Assembly: GCA_946803715.1 (NCBI GenBank)
Contig: CAMPET010000029.1
Coordinates: forward strand, 266,373 to 330,372
From: Beroe ovata
Lineage: Eukaryota > Ctenophora > Nuda > Beroida > Beroidae
Length of the DNA stretch: 64,000 nt
Reading direction: 5' to 3'
In this document: positions 1-14,800 of the stretch, piece by piece
Layout: each line of letters begins with the position of its first letter
How positions within the stretch are numbered: the stretch's first letter is position 1
Made by a program: the position numbers and the translations under genes
Notes under the pieces: model-generated
What the model saw: only the letters and a program-made list of their open reading frames with translations
Database searches by the model: none
What the model was told of the DNA's origin: nothing

Positions 1-142
1 GTGCTAGGATACTGCAGGTCAGTGTGGCATATCTAGCACCTCACAACCCCGGAAACGTCACCCCCACTTTAAACAGTTCACGTTCATTGAACACGGGGGT
101 AGTATGAGTATGAATATTGATTGCTATGCAGAGTCGTGACTC

Positions 143-190
143 GTGGGTTACACGTGGGATGTGAATCGTGAGTTACACGTGGTACGTGGG
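143..190. promoter_or_regulatory. Cluster of CACGTG E-box motifs
   Basis: Three CACGTG hexamers lie within about 50 bases, each inside a TTACACGTGG- or TTTCACGTGG-like context. The motif is the palindromic target of bHLH-zipper factors such as USF, MYC/MAX and TFEB. No gene start can be tied to it here, so a regulatory role is inference. Similar motifs lie upstream of the small genes at 17,240 and 46,978. Confidence 0.3.
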
Positions 191-810
191 TTTCACGTGG
201 TTTCGACAACTAACAGTCACTTTGGTCAGGTGAGAGAATCGCTCAATGCTCTGCGTGTGTCTAACAGACTGACTGAAGCAAGTGACTCCTTGGCTAACCT
301 CATGAGGGAGGTGAGCACCATCATCACTCTGATTATAACACCATGATACCATGTTATCAACCTCTCCTTCCTAGTTTCTACCTCCATCTCTCCTCTCTTC
401 TCATACCTACACAATGCTCTTTGCTCAGTTTTGATGCTGTCGTACTGTATCATAATGCACATTGGAACTTTGGAAAGTGACAGTGAAAAAACGCTTTGAA
501 AATAAATGGCTGTTTTTCTGCGCGACGGAGCGAGTTCATTTTTTCCGAATAAAGCAACAAACTCCACACTCCACAATGCTGTCTAAACTCTTATAACACA
601 ATGTGCTTCACTATCATGAATTATAGTGTCAATATCATAATTTCTGATAGTGACAGAACCATTCGTAGAAATAAAGCCGAGATGTAGAGGGGGGAGTCCA
701 AGCGTGGCAACACATATGCATCACTTTCAGCCAAACTTCTGGATCATGGAGTGTCATCACTTTGTTGACCCATATGAAATGGTATTGCTCAAACCAGGAC
801 AGGTTCCTAT

Positions 811-1515
811 CTTCGTGTAAATTAGATTCTCATCCCCGAATACAGCTGGTGATTTCTACTTGTTTGATCGTATAATTCTGAGTTCCGCCCCCGATTCGAG
901 TCCTAATTCCAGAGGATGCTGTTTTGACATTGAACTCGAGACAATTTCTTAGCTTGTTATTCTTTTGCTACAACGTCCTGCATTGTTTGCACTTTCCCAG
1001 ACGGTCTAACGTCAGTATCAGTTGACGTGTGGTCAGAATATATATCTTCGTGTAAATTAGATTCTCATCCCCGAATACAGCTGGTGATTTCTACTTGTTT
1101 GATCGTATAATTCTGAGTTCCGCCCCCGATTCGAGTCCTAATTCCAGAGGATGCTGTTTTGACATTGAACTCGAGACAATTTCTTAGCTTGTTATTCTTT
1201 TGCTACAACGTCCTGCATTGTTTGCACTTTCCCAGACGGTCTAACGTCAGTATCAGTTGACGTGTGGTCAGAATATATATCTTCGTGTAAATTAGATTCT
1301 CATCCCCGAATACAGCTGGTGATTTCTACTTGTTTGATCGTATAATTCTGAGTTCCGCCCCCGATTCGAGTCCTAATTCCAGAGGATGCTGTTTTGACAT
1401 TGAACTCGAGACAATTTCTTAGCTTGTTATTCTTTTGCTACAACGTCCTGCATTGTTAGCACTACTCCAGACGGTCTAACGTCAGTATCAGTTGACGTGT
1501 GGTCAGAATATCCTG
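811..1515. repeat. Three tandem copies of a 235-bp unit
   Basis: The unit starts CTTCGTGTAAATTAG and recurs at 811, 1046 and 1281, so the period is exactly 235 bases. Copies 1 and 2 appear identical. Copy 3 differs by a few substitutions near its end (TTAGCACTACTCC against TTTGCACTTTCCC). No open frame runs through it. The near-identity implies a recent local duplication or an assembly-expanded satellite. Confidence 0.95.
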
Positions 1516-1864
1516 TGGTGGTGGATTCTGACACACAACTGGGGCGGTTTATATCAGATCTAATCGAATTATCAAGTTCCTACTCAAAAGCACAGGTGTT
1601 GGGGATGGCCCCACTTATAATACCAACAACAGTCACCATGTCAGCTTGAGCTATCCTCCTTGTAATCAGCCTCGATTCTCTATCACGCAGTATTGGCGTG
1701 ATACGGTGGTTCCCAGACAAGTTACCGTCGATCATCTCAAATTGCGATAAATATTAAATGTATTAACAAGGCTAATTATTTCACGATATCTGATGAGCCT
1801 CTGGGATAATGATATCAGTATCCACTATCCTGCAATCCTTGCTGGTCCTCGCAAGTCGCAATAC

Positions 1865-1932
1865 CTACTCCTCAGCAAAGTGTGATTCGAAGTCACGTTT
1901 CTCGATGCCCATACCACTAAGCCACTCATCGT
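1865..1932 (-). repeat. tRNA-like SINE element (A and B boxes)
   Basis: On the minus strand a pol III A box (TGGCTTAGTGG, 1924-1914) is followed by a B box (GACTTCGAATCAC, 1894-1882) at tRNA-like spacing. A second element at 21,676 shares the stretch GAGTGGCTTAGTGGTATGG. No clean cloverleaf with a 7-base anticodon loop can be drawn, so this is more likely a tRNA-derived SINE head than a functional tRNA gene. Confidence 0.5.
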
Positions 1933-2388
1933 CATCAGGTGGCACAATGTCATTAGATATATATCTATGAAATGCCGCTGATGAGGGGTGACTTAATTTC
2001 ATAAAGTTCGCTGGGATGTAGTGATTTTTTAAACACTCTGAGTTTAGTTTTTATTCATAAAATAAAACACTCCCTTCGGTCACTCCCTTTTATTTGTGAT
2101 TGAATCACTCGCTTGCAGCTCGTTATTCAATCAGAATATGAATGCACTCAGACCGGCAGTCTCAAATTTCATAAAGTATTCGTATTTATACAGACACACA
2201 AAACCGGAAACTGTTATTGAAACCCGGAAAACAGTTAATTGGATTTGTTAGCGTGGTTGACCTTAATTAAATGCGCTGTGACCTGCTGTCGCCTCACTTT
2301 TTAGTTTTGTCTTTTTGTGATTTCCTCTCTGTTTTTCTTTGTGATTTTCTCTGTGATCTAACAATAATACCAACTGTAATCTTCAGCA
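1933..2388. other. AT-rich upstream region, no gene seen
   Basis: This region lies between the tRNA-like element and the secreted-protein gene. Its right end has a pyrimidine tract and an acceptor-like CTTCAG two bases before the next start codon. I see no other feature in it. Confidence 0.4.
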
Positions 2389-3690
2389 ATGTCGGTTCTT
2401 GGTTGTGTCTCCCTTCTCCTGGCTCTTGGAACTCTAACTCAGGGCATTGGGGTTACACGCTGGTGTGAGCATCCAAACAAGTTTCTCTACAGTTACGTCA
2501 ACGGAAATTACGCCTATTCTAGTCTTGATACTGCCAAGGCAGAGTGTCTCAAGAGGTCGGACTGCTTTGGTGTTACTAAACAGCGGTGGTCGTATACCCT
2601 CAGGAAGGGCTGGGAGCTGCACAACAGTCCATCAGGAGAAATATCTTATGTTCCATGTGAGGGATACTTTAACTGTGATAGCTTCGGTCTAAGATCAGTC
2701 CATGGCAAATACTTGAGTGCACAGCCTAATGGTAAGGTCGAGTGGAACAGAGATCATTACCGCTCTTGGGAGACGATCACTTTCGAGCAGTATGGTAAAG
2801 ATAGTGTCTTCCTCAAGTCAGTTCATGGCAAGTACCTGGCTGCTACAAACAAGAGACGGTTGGAATGGAACAGGGGTCACCGCCTCAGCTGGGAGAAATT
2901 CAGAGTCTTTCAATACGAGGACAAGATTGCTCTCATGTCGTACCATGGACGATACCTGTCTGCTCAACCAGACGGTTCTGTGGATGTAGACAGAACCGCC
3001 AAGCTCAGCTGGGAGTGGTTCACTGTCCATCCTCAGGAATGTCTGGCTAACATCCAGTGTGACTGCTCCAAGGAAATCAATAAGAATGACTACGAAATGG
3101 CCGGGGTGGAGTATAAAATAGAGAATGGAATGGTGGAAGCATACCCTCCTGAACAAGTTGGATATCAGCACATCGACAACAAAGACTCTACCTCCGCCCA
3201 GAGCACCAAGTTTAGCGTCAGTGAGGCTGTCACTGAAACTAGCAGTTTCAGCCACACTGCCGGAGCTAGTGTTACAGTGGGCACAACTTTCTCCACGGGA
3301 GTACCATTCATTGCTAAGGGGGAGATTTCTGTAGAGGTGACTGCGAGTTATGAGCACACATGGGGCAAGGAGACATCAGTTACAAAGACAGTCCAAGCCG
3401 AGTACAACTGCATAGCTAATCCTGGGAAGATTGTTACTTGCAGAGCTCTACTACTCAAATACTAGTAAGTTATCACTTATCATTGTAATATCAGGATCAA
3501 TCCGCCTGATTATCAAAATCTGATGAAATAGGAAGAACATCACATCCACCTTAACCTTTGCCTCCTCAGTATGACAGTACCGTACATACAACAGTGGAAA
3601 CACAAGAGACTGCCGTGTTCGTGTACCACAGAGGGTGTGTTCAACGACATTTCAGCAAGTGAGATGCAGCTAGAAGTGGACGAGGTGTAG
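2389..3690 (+). CDS. Secreted beta-trefoil (fascin-like) plus aerolysin-fold protein
   Basis: Two exons, 2389-3464 and 3570-3690, join in frame (phase 2) to about 398 residues. The first ~20 residues form a signal peptide. Residues ~20-95 hold a Cys-containing segment. Residues ~100-225 contain three fascin-type repeats, each with a VHGKYLSAQ-like strand (YHGRYLSAQ in the third) and a W/S-W-E turn, which together suggest a beta-trefoil. After CxC cysteines, residues ~245-398 are rich in alternating Ser/Thr and hydrophobic residues, with a VPF/VPY pattern typical of the aerolysin/natterin membrane-insertion region. Proteins of this layout act as lectin-guided pore formers in venom, defence or digestion. 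That role is inferred from architecture; no binding specificity or toxicity can be read here. The gene looks intact. The start was chosen at the ATG directly before the signal peptide. Confidence 0.8.
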
Positions 3691-6730
<3,040 letters not shown>

Positions 6731-7126
6731 TCATGTGGCAGGATTGAACTGGTAAACTATTCGTATTTTCTAATATTACATAGGTTTCAATTGTTGTTAC
6801 ATACTTTCATACGTTCATCATGTTTATGTGGAAAATTCTCGTGTTTTTGATCTTGGATTATTCTAATTTATTTCGAGAAAACTTAATAAGAGTCAGTGAG
6901 AAGAAGTTTTGATATGATATGCATTATGCATTATACAATATATTAGTTTTGAAATATCAAAGATAAAATCAATGCTAACTTTCACTGTGTTTTCACATTG
7001 CATGATTCCTTCTGAACAATTTTAATTGGAAAGTGGATAGGATGGATAACTTGAAACCCCACTTGAATCAGTACATGGTATAGATAGTATTGCAGTTAAC
7101 CTTTTGATCCTCTCAGTTAGGTTCTC

Positions 7127-8260
7127 ATGGACGAGCTAAGAGAGCCATGGTAAGTTATCCATAGTTTGGGCCTAATTTGGAGAGTTTGCACTGAAATATG
7201 TGGCTCAAATCGCCGCTCATAATATTTCAGTTGTGTAACCACTGTATTTCAGTCCGTACAGAATCATAGATGATTGTGGTGGTGCGTTTACCATGGGATG
7301 CCTGGGTGGTGCTGTGTTCTCTGCTCTCAAGGGATTCAGAGCTGCCCCTCCCGTGGGTTTCATACCGTGACATCAGTGCGCATTGTTCATCATTCATTCT
7401 TGATCAACAAACTTGTACTGAATGTTGCTCTATGTTACAGGGTTTGAGACCGAGAGTGGCTGGCATGGTAACGTCTGTCAAAGTGAAAGCCCCAGTTCTT
7501 GGAGGTTTGTGCTTTTAAACTTTGCATAATAAAAGTGAGTTGTCATGTGATCGCCGATATGTGACATGTGGCAATTTTGCGCGCATATACGTAACGCGCG
7601 AAAACATTTTGGCATGAAACTTTGGAACATTTTCGCATTTGCTATGCGCGGCTTTCAACTAGACTCTATCTGAAACGCGACGCGAACTCGCAGCGTTCAT
7701 TATACCCGTGCACAGAACACTAACACCTCTCGTAAGATTACTCCCTACCCTCGCTGGCGGAATCTTGATTGCACGGCGCCGACGGTAGGCAAAAACCCTA
7801 CATTTGCACCTCCACAGTCAAATAAAACCGCCGTACGGCATCACAATTATTGTTGTAACTAATTATGGTTCAGGTAATTTTGGTGTATGGGGCATGACCT
7901 TCGCAACCTTCGACTGTTCTCTGATTTACTTGAGGAACAAGGAAGATCATTGGAATTCCATTGGAGCTGGAGCACTGACAGGCGGTGTATTATCTTTGAG
8001 AAGTGAGTTTGAGTTAGCTCACCCATATCTTCAAAGTTTACATAAAGTGCGGTGCTCCAAAAAATACTTAAGGTCGCACTTGAACAGTGAGTGTACTGGT
8101 TTACTTACATTTCCCCGTTTCAGGCGGACCACAAGCAGCTATCACATCAGCTCTTATTGGTGGACTTATCCTAGCTATGATTGAAGGAATCAGCATCGGA
8201 CTCACTAGATTTAACGCCGATCAGTTTAAACCAGTCATGCCAACTTTGCCCGAAACGTGA
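7127..8260 (+). CDS. TIMM17: Mitochondrial import inner membrane translocase subunit Tim17
   Basis: Five exons fit exactly in phase: 7127-7149, 7253-7352, 7441-7504, 7874-8002 and 8124-8260, giving 150 codons before the stop. Tim17 is a core subunit of the TIM23 complex that moves presequence proteins into or across the inner mitochondrial membrane. Diagnostic sequence includes [13 protein letters not shown] near the N-terminus, the glycine-rich first membrane segment, [20 protein letters not shown] basic loop sequence, the DCS(L/M)xxxRxKED element and [12 protein letters not shown]. All introns are GT-AG. Exon 1 codes for only 23 bases. The gene follows GAPDH on the same strand after 396 bases and converges on GCN1. 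The ATG is preceded by a strong acceptor-like TCCTCTCAG ten bases upstream. Confidence 0.95.
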
Positions 8261-8848
8261 ATTGATAGGACACAACTATCGTATCTTATTCATCGATCTT
8301 ATTGCGAGACGCTAGCGTTAGCAATTTCATTGCGTTCTGCTTACTCAAAATAGTTTTCCAGAAATTTGTACTCCTGACCCGTTAATTTATTATGAGATGC
8401 AAAAATGTTTCGAGAGGCTGAGGTATTTGTTTCTCAGTTTCTCTGAGCACTGTTAGTAATTGCTCTCTGCGTTATTGTCTGTTCTCCGTAATATTCTGAG
8501 TTTTATACGAAAGGCTTTGGTTTATTGGTGTTCCAATGCAGGCCTTCATGGGTCTCCGGTTAAAGTGAATATGCAGACTGTAACAGACGTGGGTATGCGC
8601 GGCATGCGCGCGCCAAAAACTTGTTCGCGCACACAGAAAGTTTAGGCTTTCGATGACTTTATGTCTGAGCGTGCACCAGGAGATGTTTTTCGGGANCCGG
8701 CCGAATAATTTTCAAAAAAAGAAGAATGTAAAAGAAATCATGGATTTAAGCTGGTAGAAACTTCTTTTTGAAAATCAAACCATTACTTACATTTCAATTA
8801 GCTAAAACACTAAACAATCACTGACAGAGTTGCCCTTTCCACGAAGTC
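8261..8848. other. Convergent 3' intergenic region
   Basis: This is the gap between the 3' ends of TIMM17 (+) and GCN1 (-). It contains a CG-rich patch around 8590-8625 (GCGCGGCATGCGCGCGCC) and a single ambiguous base at about 8696. No gene is seen. Confidence 0.5.
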
Positions 8849-11800
8849 TCAGATCTCACATAAAAATGAAAATATGTTATTCTCGTGTCCCGAATAGTTC
8901 TTCTGTTCTGCAGCAGCACGCACCGCAGAGGGCAGGAAACGATTAAACAACTCCAGGGACTTGGGATCAAGTGACGGTGAGATTCTGTTCGCAATTTCCG
9001 TAGAGTCCCTGAGTCGGAGGAGTGTAGCGATGGCTACCTCAGTCGCTGTTCGGGGAATCTTCTTGGTAGTGCTATCCAACAGTGGTATAAGCAGATATCT
9101 CACATGTTCATCACTCATCGCATCAACCCCCGATATGTTGATCATATGGACCATGTTGGTAGCGAAACTTCTGATGTCATTGCTCGAGTTGTGACCACAG
9201 TTTTTACCAAGCACCGTGATTAGTTTCCCCAGATCATCAACATTGTCCCCAGTTCTCATCAAGTGGATTATCATCTGACCACCAGCATAGTTAGCTGCGC
9301 TGCAAACTGACACATTGTCCGACTCCATGGATATGAGCAGAGACGAGGTGAGCTCAGGTACGAGACCGAGCTCACTCATTCGTTTGGGTGCATATCTGAG
9401 TAGGCCAGCCATGGCCAGCACACGACCATGCTTTATCTCCTTTGTCAGGTCCTGTGGAATAATACTCTCTCGTATCAGCTTACCGAGTTCCTCCCCGTCG
9501 AGGAATGTAGCTAGAGAACCCATACAAGCTCCATTAACAGTTCTTATAGTATCCTCTGGGGCACCAATGTGGTTGGTGAGTGTGACAGAGACGGATAAAG
9601 CTAGGTTTGGCGACATGTTGCGACCTCCTATGTACATGGTACCGTGAAGGGCAGCAAACATGGTCTCCCTTGTGCTGAGATTCTCATTCTTAGTTCCTTG
9701 GTGGATGTCAGTGAACAGGTTGTCGACCCGACTGTGAAGAGAGACTAGTTTAGTGAGTGCAATCACACCCTTCTCTCTCACTTCACGTGTGGCGTCATTC
9801 AGTGATTTCATGAACGTTGTCTGCAGCTGCGAGAGGAATGGTTTCAGTGCCACTTTCACTTTGTCTATCAGGAGGGATAGTGTATCGAGACACGCTATTT
9901 TAATGGATGGTGTGTATCTCTCGCCCAGGACACGGATAAGCGGTCCTGTTATTTGCACCACAGATGGTTTCAATGCGGGCTGGTCTGTCAAACTTATCGC
10001 CTCCTTCAGCCCAGCTATAGCTTGTTCCTTGAGCTCAGGGCTGCCATTCAGTATACCCTCACGGTACAACGCAACGATTGGCGCCAGTCCTTTTGGCAGA
10101 CAAAATCCAGGTAAAGTGTACGCTGCATCCCTCCTGTTCTTTTGGTCAACTGCCGCATAAATAGCCATCTTCAGCTCGGGAACAAACCTAACTTGGTCAC
10201 CAGAAGAAAGACGTTTGGTTGCAAGGTTGAACGCGTTCCAGCAGTTTTCCACGACATTGGGATCGGTATCTTTGAACCTGGGTAGCAAACCTTTCCACAT
10301 GGTGGTGATATGTTCCTCTATCTCTAGATGTTCATTCTGAGCAAATGTTACAAACAGCTCTGAGCAATGGAGTCGCATCTTAGCATCGTCTGATTTCAGT
10401 GTCTCTTCTAGAATATCCAGTATACATTCGTGACCGTCGAACTCCTCAATTGAGGACACGATGAGATTGGCATGTTCCATTTCCTTCTCTATATCACTCT
10501 CACTGAGATCGCACAAACCCTCAATAATAGCCGTGATAATGGTGTCTAAATGCTCATACAGGGCTGACCCAGCGACCGATGACAGAGATGCTAGAGCCCC
10601 AATGTTCACAGGCTTCTGAATCAATTTTGGGACCATGTACGGCAAGACAACCCTACTCTTTGCCTGCATGATTTCCTGTAGAGCTCCGATCAGATATTCT
10701 GACTCCTCACCCTCCATGGTCTCCATCATAGCGAGCAATGGCGAGAGAATCTCGTCAAGGGCTTTAGTTCCGAGTACATTGTGCAGAGCAGCAAATGTTC
10801 CTGCAGCAGCATTCCTCACATCAGAGCACTGGTCAGTGAGTGCTGTTCTGATGGCGGGCAGTAGACTGTCACTGTACAACTCAACCTGTTCTTTAGAAGT
10901 TGCAGACACAATCTCACTCAGACCCAAGCAGACGCCCTGTCTTTGAACAATGTCATCTGTCTGCAATGCTTCTTCCAGTATTGGGACCACCTCAGGTAGG
11001 ATTCTGTCCCCTAACTTCTTCACCAGATCTGCAAGAGTCCTACTAGCAACCATTCTCTTGTCATAGCTCTCACTAGCTAAACATCCCAAAATCAATTCGA
11101 CAAGAACAGGCAGTATCTCTTTCAGCGTTTTCGGTGTATTTGAAACTACAATCTTCCAAATATGGAGACCAGCTTGTCTCACAGCAAGTGCTACGTCTGA
11201 TCGAGCCATGTAAAGACCAGATAAGACCCGGTTCCTTCTCTCCTCCCCGAGAACACTGATTATCAGTCTCTTAGTCTCGTCAGTACCGAAGTTATCGTCC
11301 TCATCTCCCGTTACAGTTGACTGTTTGCCGGTGACTCCCATGATCTTGTAGAGAAGATCACCAAGCAGTTGACAGGATGCCAACCTGATCCGGTGGTTGT
11401 CATCAAACAGCCCTTCCTCAAGTTTCGGGAGGAAGAGATTGATAGCTGAATCGGCATACTGTTGAACAATCCTCTGACCTGCCTTGTATGAAGTTTGTCT
11501 CACAAACTCGCTCTCTGAGGCAAGACCACTGAGAATAGGTGCTAGTATTGGGCTGATGTAGCTAGCAAATTCATCCTTCATGGTGAGTGGGAAATAGATG
11601 AAAAGCATGAGGTAGCCATCTCTCACATGGGGCTGGAGAGATTCATCCTCCAGACACATGAGAACTTCGTCCATAGTTCGGTCCAGTCTCTCGGCTCCCA
11701 GCCCAGTCATGACTTCACTGATGCCTTGCGCTGCTCCCGATCTATCTACAGCACTCTGCTGAGATACTAGCATCTCTAACATCCAATCCATGAGTCCTGA

Positions 11801-14800
11801 TATTTCCCCTATACCCTTCACCAGACACCCTAGTGCCCGAGCAGAGTGGAGCCGGACATCGGGGACAGGGTCGAGAAGTGCAGACTTTATACCTGGGATG
11901 ATAGAGTCCAGGTAGGGCTTCAAATCTTTCTCATCAGTCAGATAAAGCATGTTTCCGATGATTTGCGCAGCAGATTTTTTTGTGTCAGTTCGCTGTTCAA
12001 AGGATCTGGTTAGAACAGGGACGATGAGTGCTAGAGATGGGGCATCTATCTTGTGAACAAATTGTGTCTTCATTAGGGCTCCCAAGCAAGAATCAGTGTG
12101 CTTCGAAGGATCAGCCAGGGCATTCAAAAGCAAATGAACAATAACTTGAATTTCGGGATTTCTGATGACAGATCCGATCTGCTTCAAGGCAGCATGACTC
12201 GCTTTCTGAACTTTTGTATGGGAATCAGCCATGACCTCAATGAGCTTAGGCACAATATTGGGAAGGCATGAAGAAAGTTGTTTAGGGTTACAGTAAGCCA
12301 TAGCACCTAGCAGTTCAACACTACCAGCTTTTGTTCTCCAGGCATCATCAGTGAGTGCTTTCAAGAGAGATGGCAGGACCAACTTCACACCATGTCCACT
12401 CAACTTGGCCATTATTGCTTTGGAAGCTTTCTCGGTAGCTTCTCGTACATACTGATTTCCATCTCCAAAACACACCAATAGGTGGGGCAACATCTTAATC
12501 ACGTATGGCTCGAGCAAAGTTCCCATGATCGAGGATAACTGTTCAAATGCCATTAATGCACCTTCTCTATGCTTGAAGTTCTTCTTGTTTTGGATGGCTT
12601 CTATCAGAGTTGGCATGATTTCAAGTTGAGCAAGAGACAATAGACCGAGTCCCTTTACCAACCCAGCCAGACCGTAGGCAGCCCCTCGACGTTCGCCATA
12701 CTTTTCAGACTCTAGAAGCTGATACAGAATCCTTTCAACGAGTTTTGGTGCGAGATCTTTTATTGCTGAGACAAGGGGAACGAGACACTCAGCAACTGCA
12801 ACTTGCACTTGTTCAGAGGGGGTGGAGAGAGATTCCATCAACTTACACACAATGGGTTTCACCTTCGGGTCATCTTGATGCAGATGCTTAGCAAGTGTTG
12901 CCATCAATATGACTACATTTTGTTTCACAACATCAGTGGCTTTAGAATCTGGTGTGTTGTCAAGATACTGCTCGAAGACTGGTAATAGCACATCAATAAC
13001 CAACTTTCCGTGAACATTGATAACATTGATGCCCACATCTCGCATTCTGCCTTGTACAGACGGGGATTGGTCAGACAAACCGCGTGGAACAATCAAATTG
13101 ATCAGCTTCAGAAGCTGTTCATTGACTAACAGTGGTACAAGTTCAACCATAGCATCCGCTATTCCTATGCGCTCCTCCCATCTATCAGCTGGTGCTTCTA
13201 ACTTGATCCTTCCCATCTCATCAAGAATAGGGGCAGGAACCTCTGCTTTAGCAAGGTAAAGGTCCATAAGTTTCTGCAACATATCATCTATACTATCATC
13301 CAATTCTTTCAAAATATTTGTGAGTGCAACACTTGCCGCAGTTTGTAGATGACGCTTCGGACTAACCACATGAAGTAGTAACCCATCGCAAATACCCGGA
13401 TGAATTTCAAAGTTGCAGTCCGGGTCATTCCACAGTGATAGTGCAGCATTCTCGGCCGTTGGGGAAACATCAAACTTAGACATCCAAACAGCCGTACTGA
13501 TCTTATTGGCTAAACTGTTCACATCACTACTCTCGTATATCAAGACACTAAGTGCTAGTTTCATCACACGCAAGCCTTGCAGAATATTTGCTCTGAGAAC
13601 GTCATTAGGCGAAGTTATGAAGTCGATCAGCACAGAAACCTCATTTTCGCCAGCAAGTGCACATCCCAGGTCTCCATTGCAAGCACTGCACACTTCATGA
13701 AGTACGGCTAGCAGTCTATTCCCGATTGGGCCCACTGGTCTCCTCTGGAAAGTCTCACAAGACATTTGCAGGAGATCTTGCATTGGCATGAAAGATGGCC
13801 CATCAAACAGGTTCTCAACGGTGGCCCTCTTCTTCAAATGTATCAATATGAAGTCCAGAGCAATCTCAGCATTTTGCTCATAGCCCTCCTCGGTTATTGA
13901 TGTTTTCTGAATGATGTACCTGAGGAAGGAAAACGCCAGTGCAAATGAAGCAGAAGAAAGAGTGAAGCCTGTTTTCAGGACTGACTGCAATTGAGATAGA
14001 CATCTGGTGAAGGCTTGATCGATTGGTTCTCCTACCCAATCCGGGTCAATTGCACATGGAGGGTCATGCAACCGAACTGTCAATCTGCCTAGTAAGAAAC
14101 CCAGTTCTTTCTGAGGGAACACCTTCTTTGACAGCTTGATGAGTAAGTCACAAGCTTTCTTCGCAGTGAGTGGGTACTCTAAGATTCGAATAGACGCAGA
14201 TGAGATCCTTGCTATACTGTGCATTATATGTACAATCTCAGCATCGAGACAGGACATTACTATCTTGAACTTATGACTAAATTCTTTGTGTAAACCTTCC
14301 ACATGGGTTCTGATATCCTCTTCTACAGCTATTCGAGCATTGAGGTCATCTTGCTGTTTCTTGGTCAACTGCATGCCTTTCTGTTTTTTCAACTTTGCTT
14401 CCATTTCGGCAGCCCACTTCTGATCTTCATACGAGTACAATTTTGATTCCCTTTTCACGTTCTTGTCAACCACCACACTTTTCTCGAACTCTTCTAACAG
14501 ACTCGTTTTCCAAAGAGTACCAGAGGGAGTACGGTGAATCTCTAAATCATCAAGTGTGACATCTCTCAGTGCAGGGCGTTCAAAGAAGTCTAGAGACAGA
14601 TTGAAGAGGGGTGTGATGAGTGTAAGGCAATACCTGCAGATACTGCTCACTAAAGAATAGCACTGAGGACTGTCATTGGATGACACAAGCTCCATAATCT
14701 CCTCCATATTGTCATCCCCGAACTTGTAGAGATCAATGGAACATAGATCTGCAATTCTCTTGAAGAGACCCTCACTCTCAGGTAACAGTTGAGGTGTGTG

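Noticed and set aside
143..346. Plus-strand frame with possible coiled-coil exon (RESLNALRVSNRLTEASDSLANLMRE-like, 228-311)
   Set aside because: It has acceptor- and donor-like ends, but no partner exons and no family similarity, so it could be chance. The minus frame 576-226 over it is equally unsupported.
1786..1815. CTGATGAGCC string resembling a hammerhead core
   Set aside because: No GAAA or stem II partner follows in the right place.
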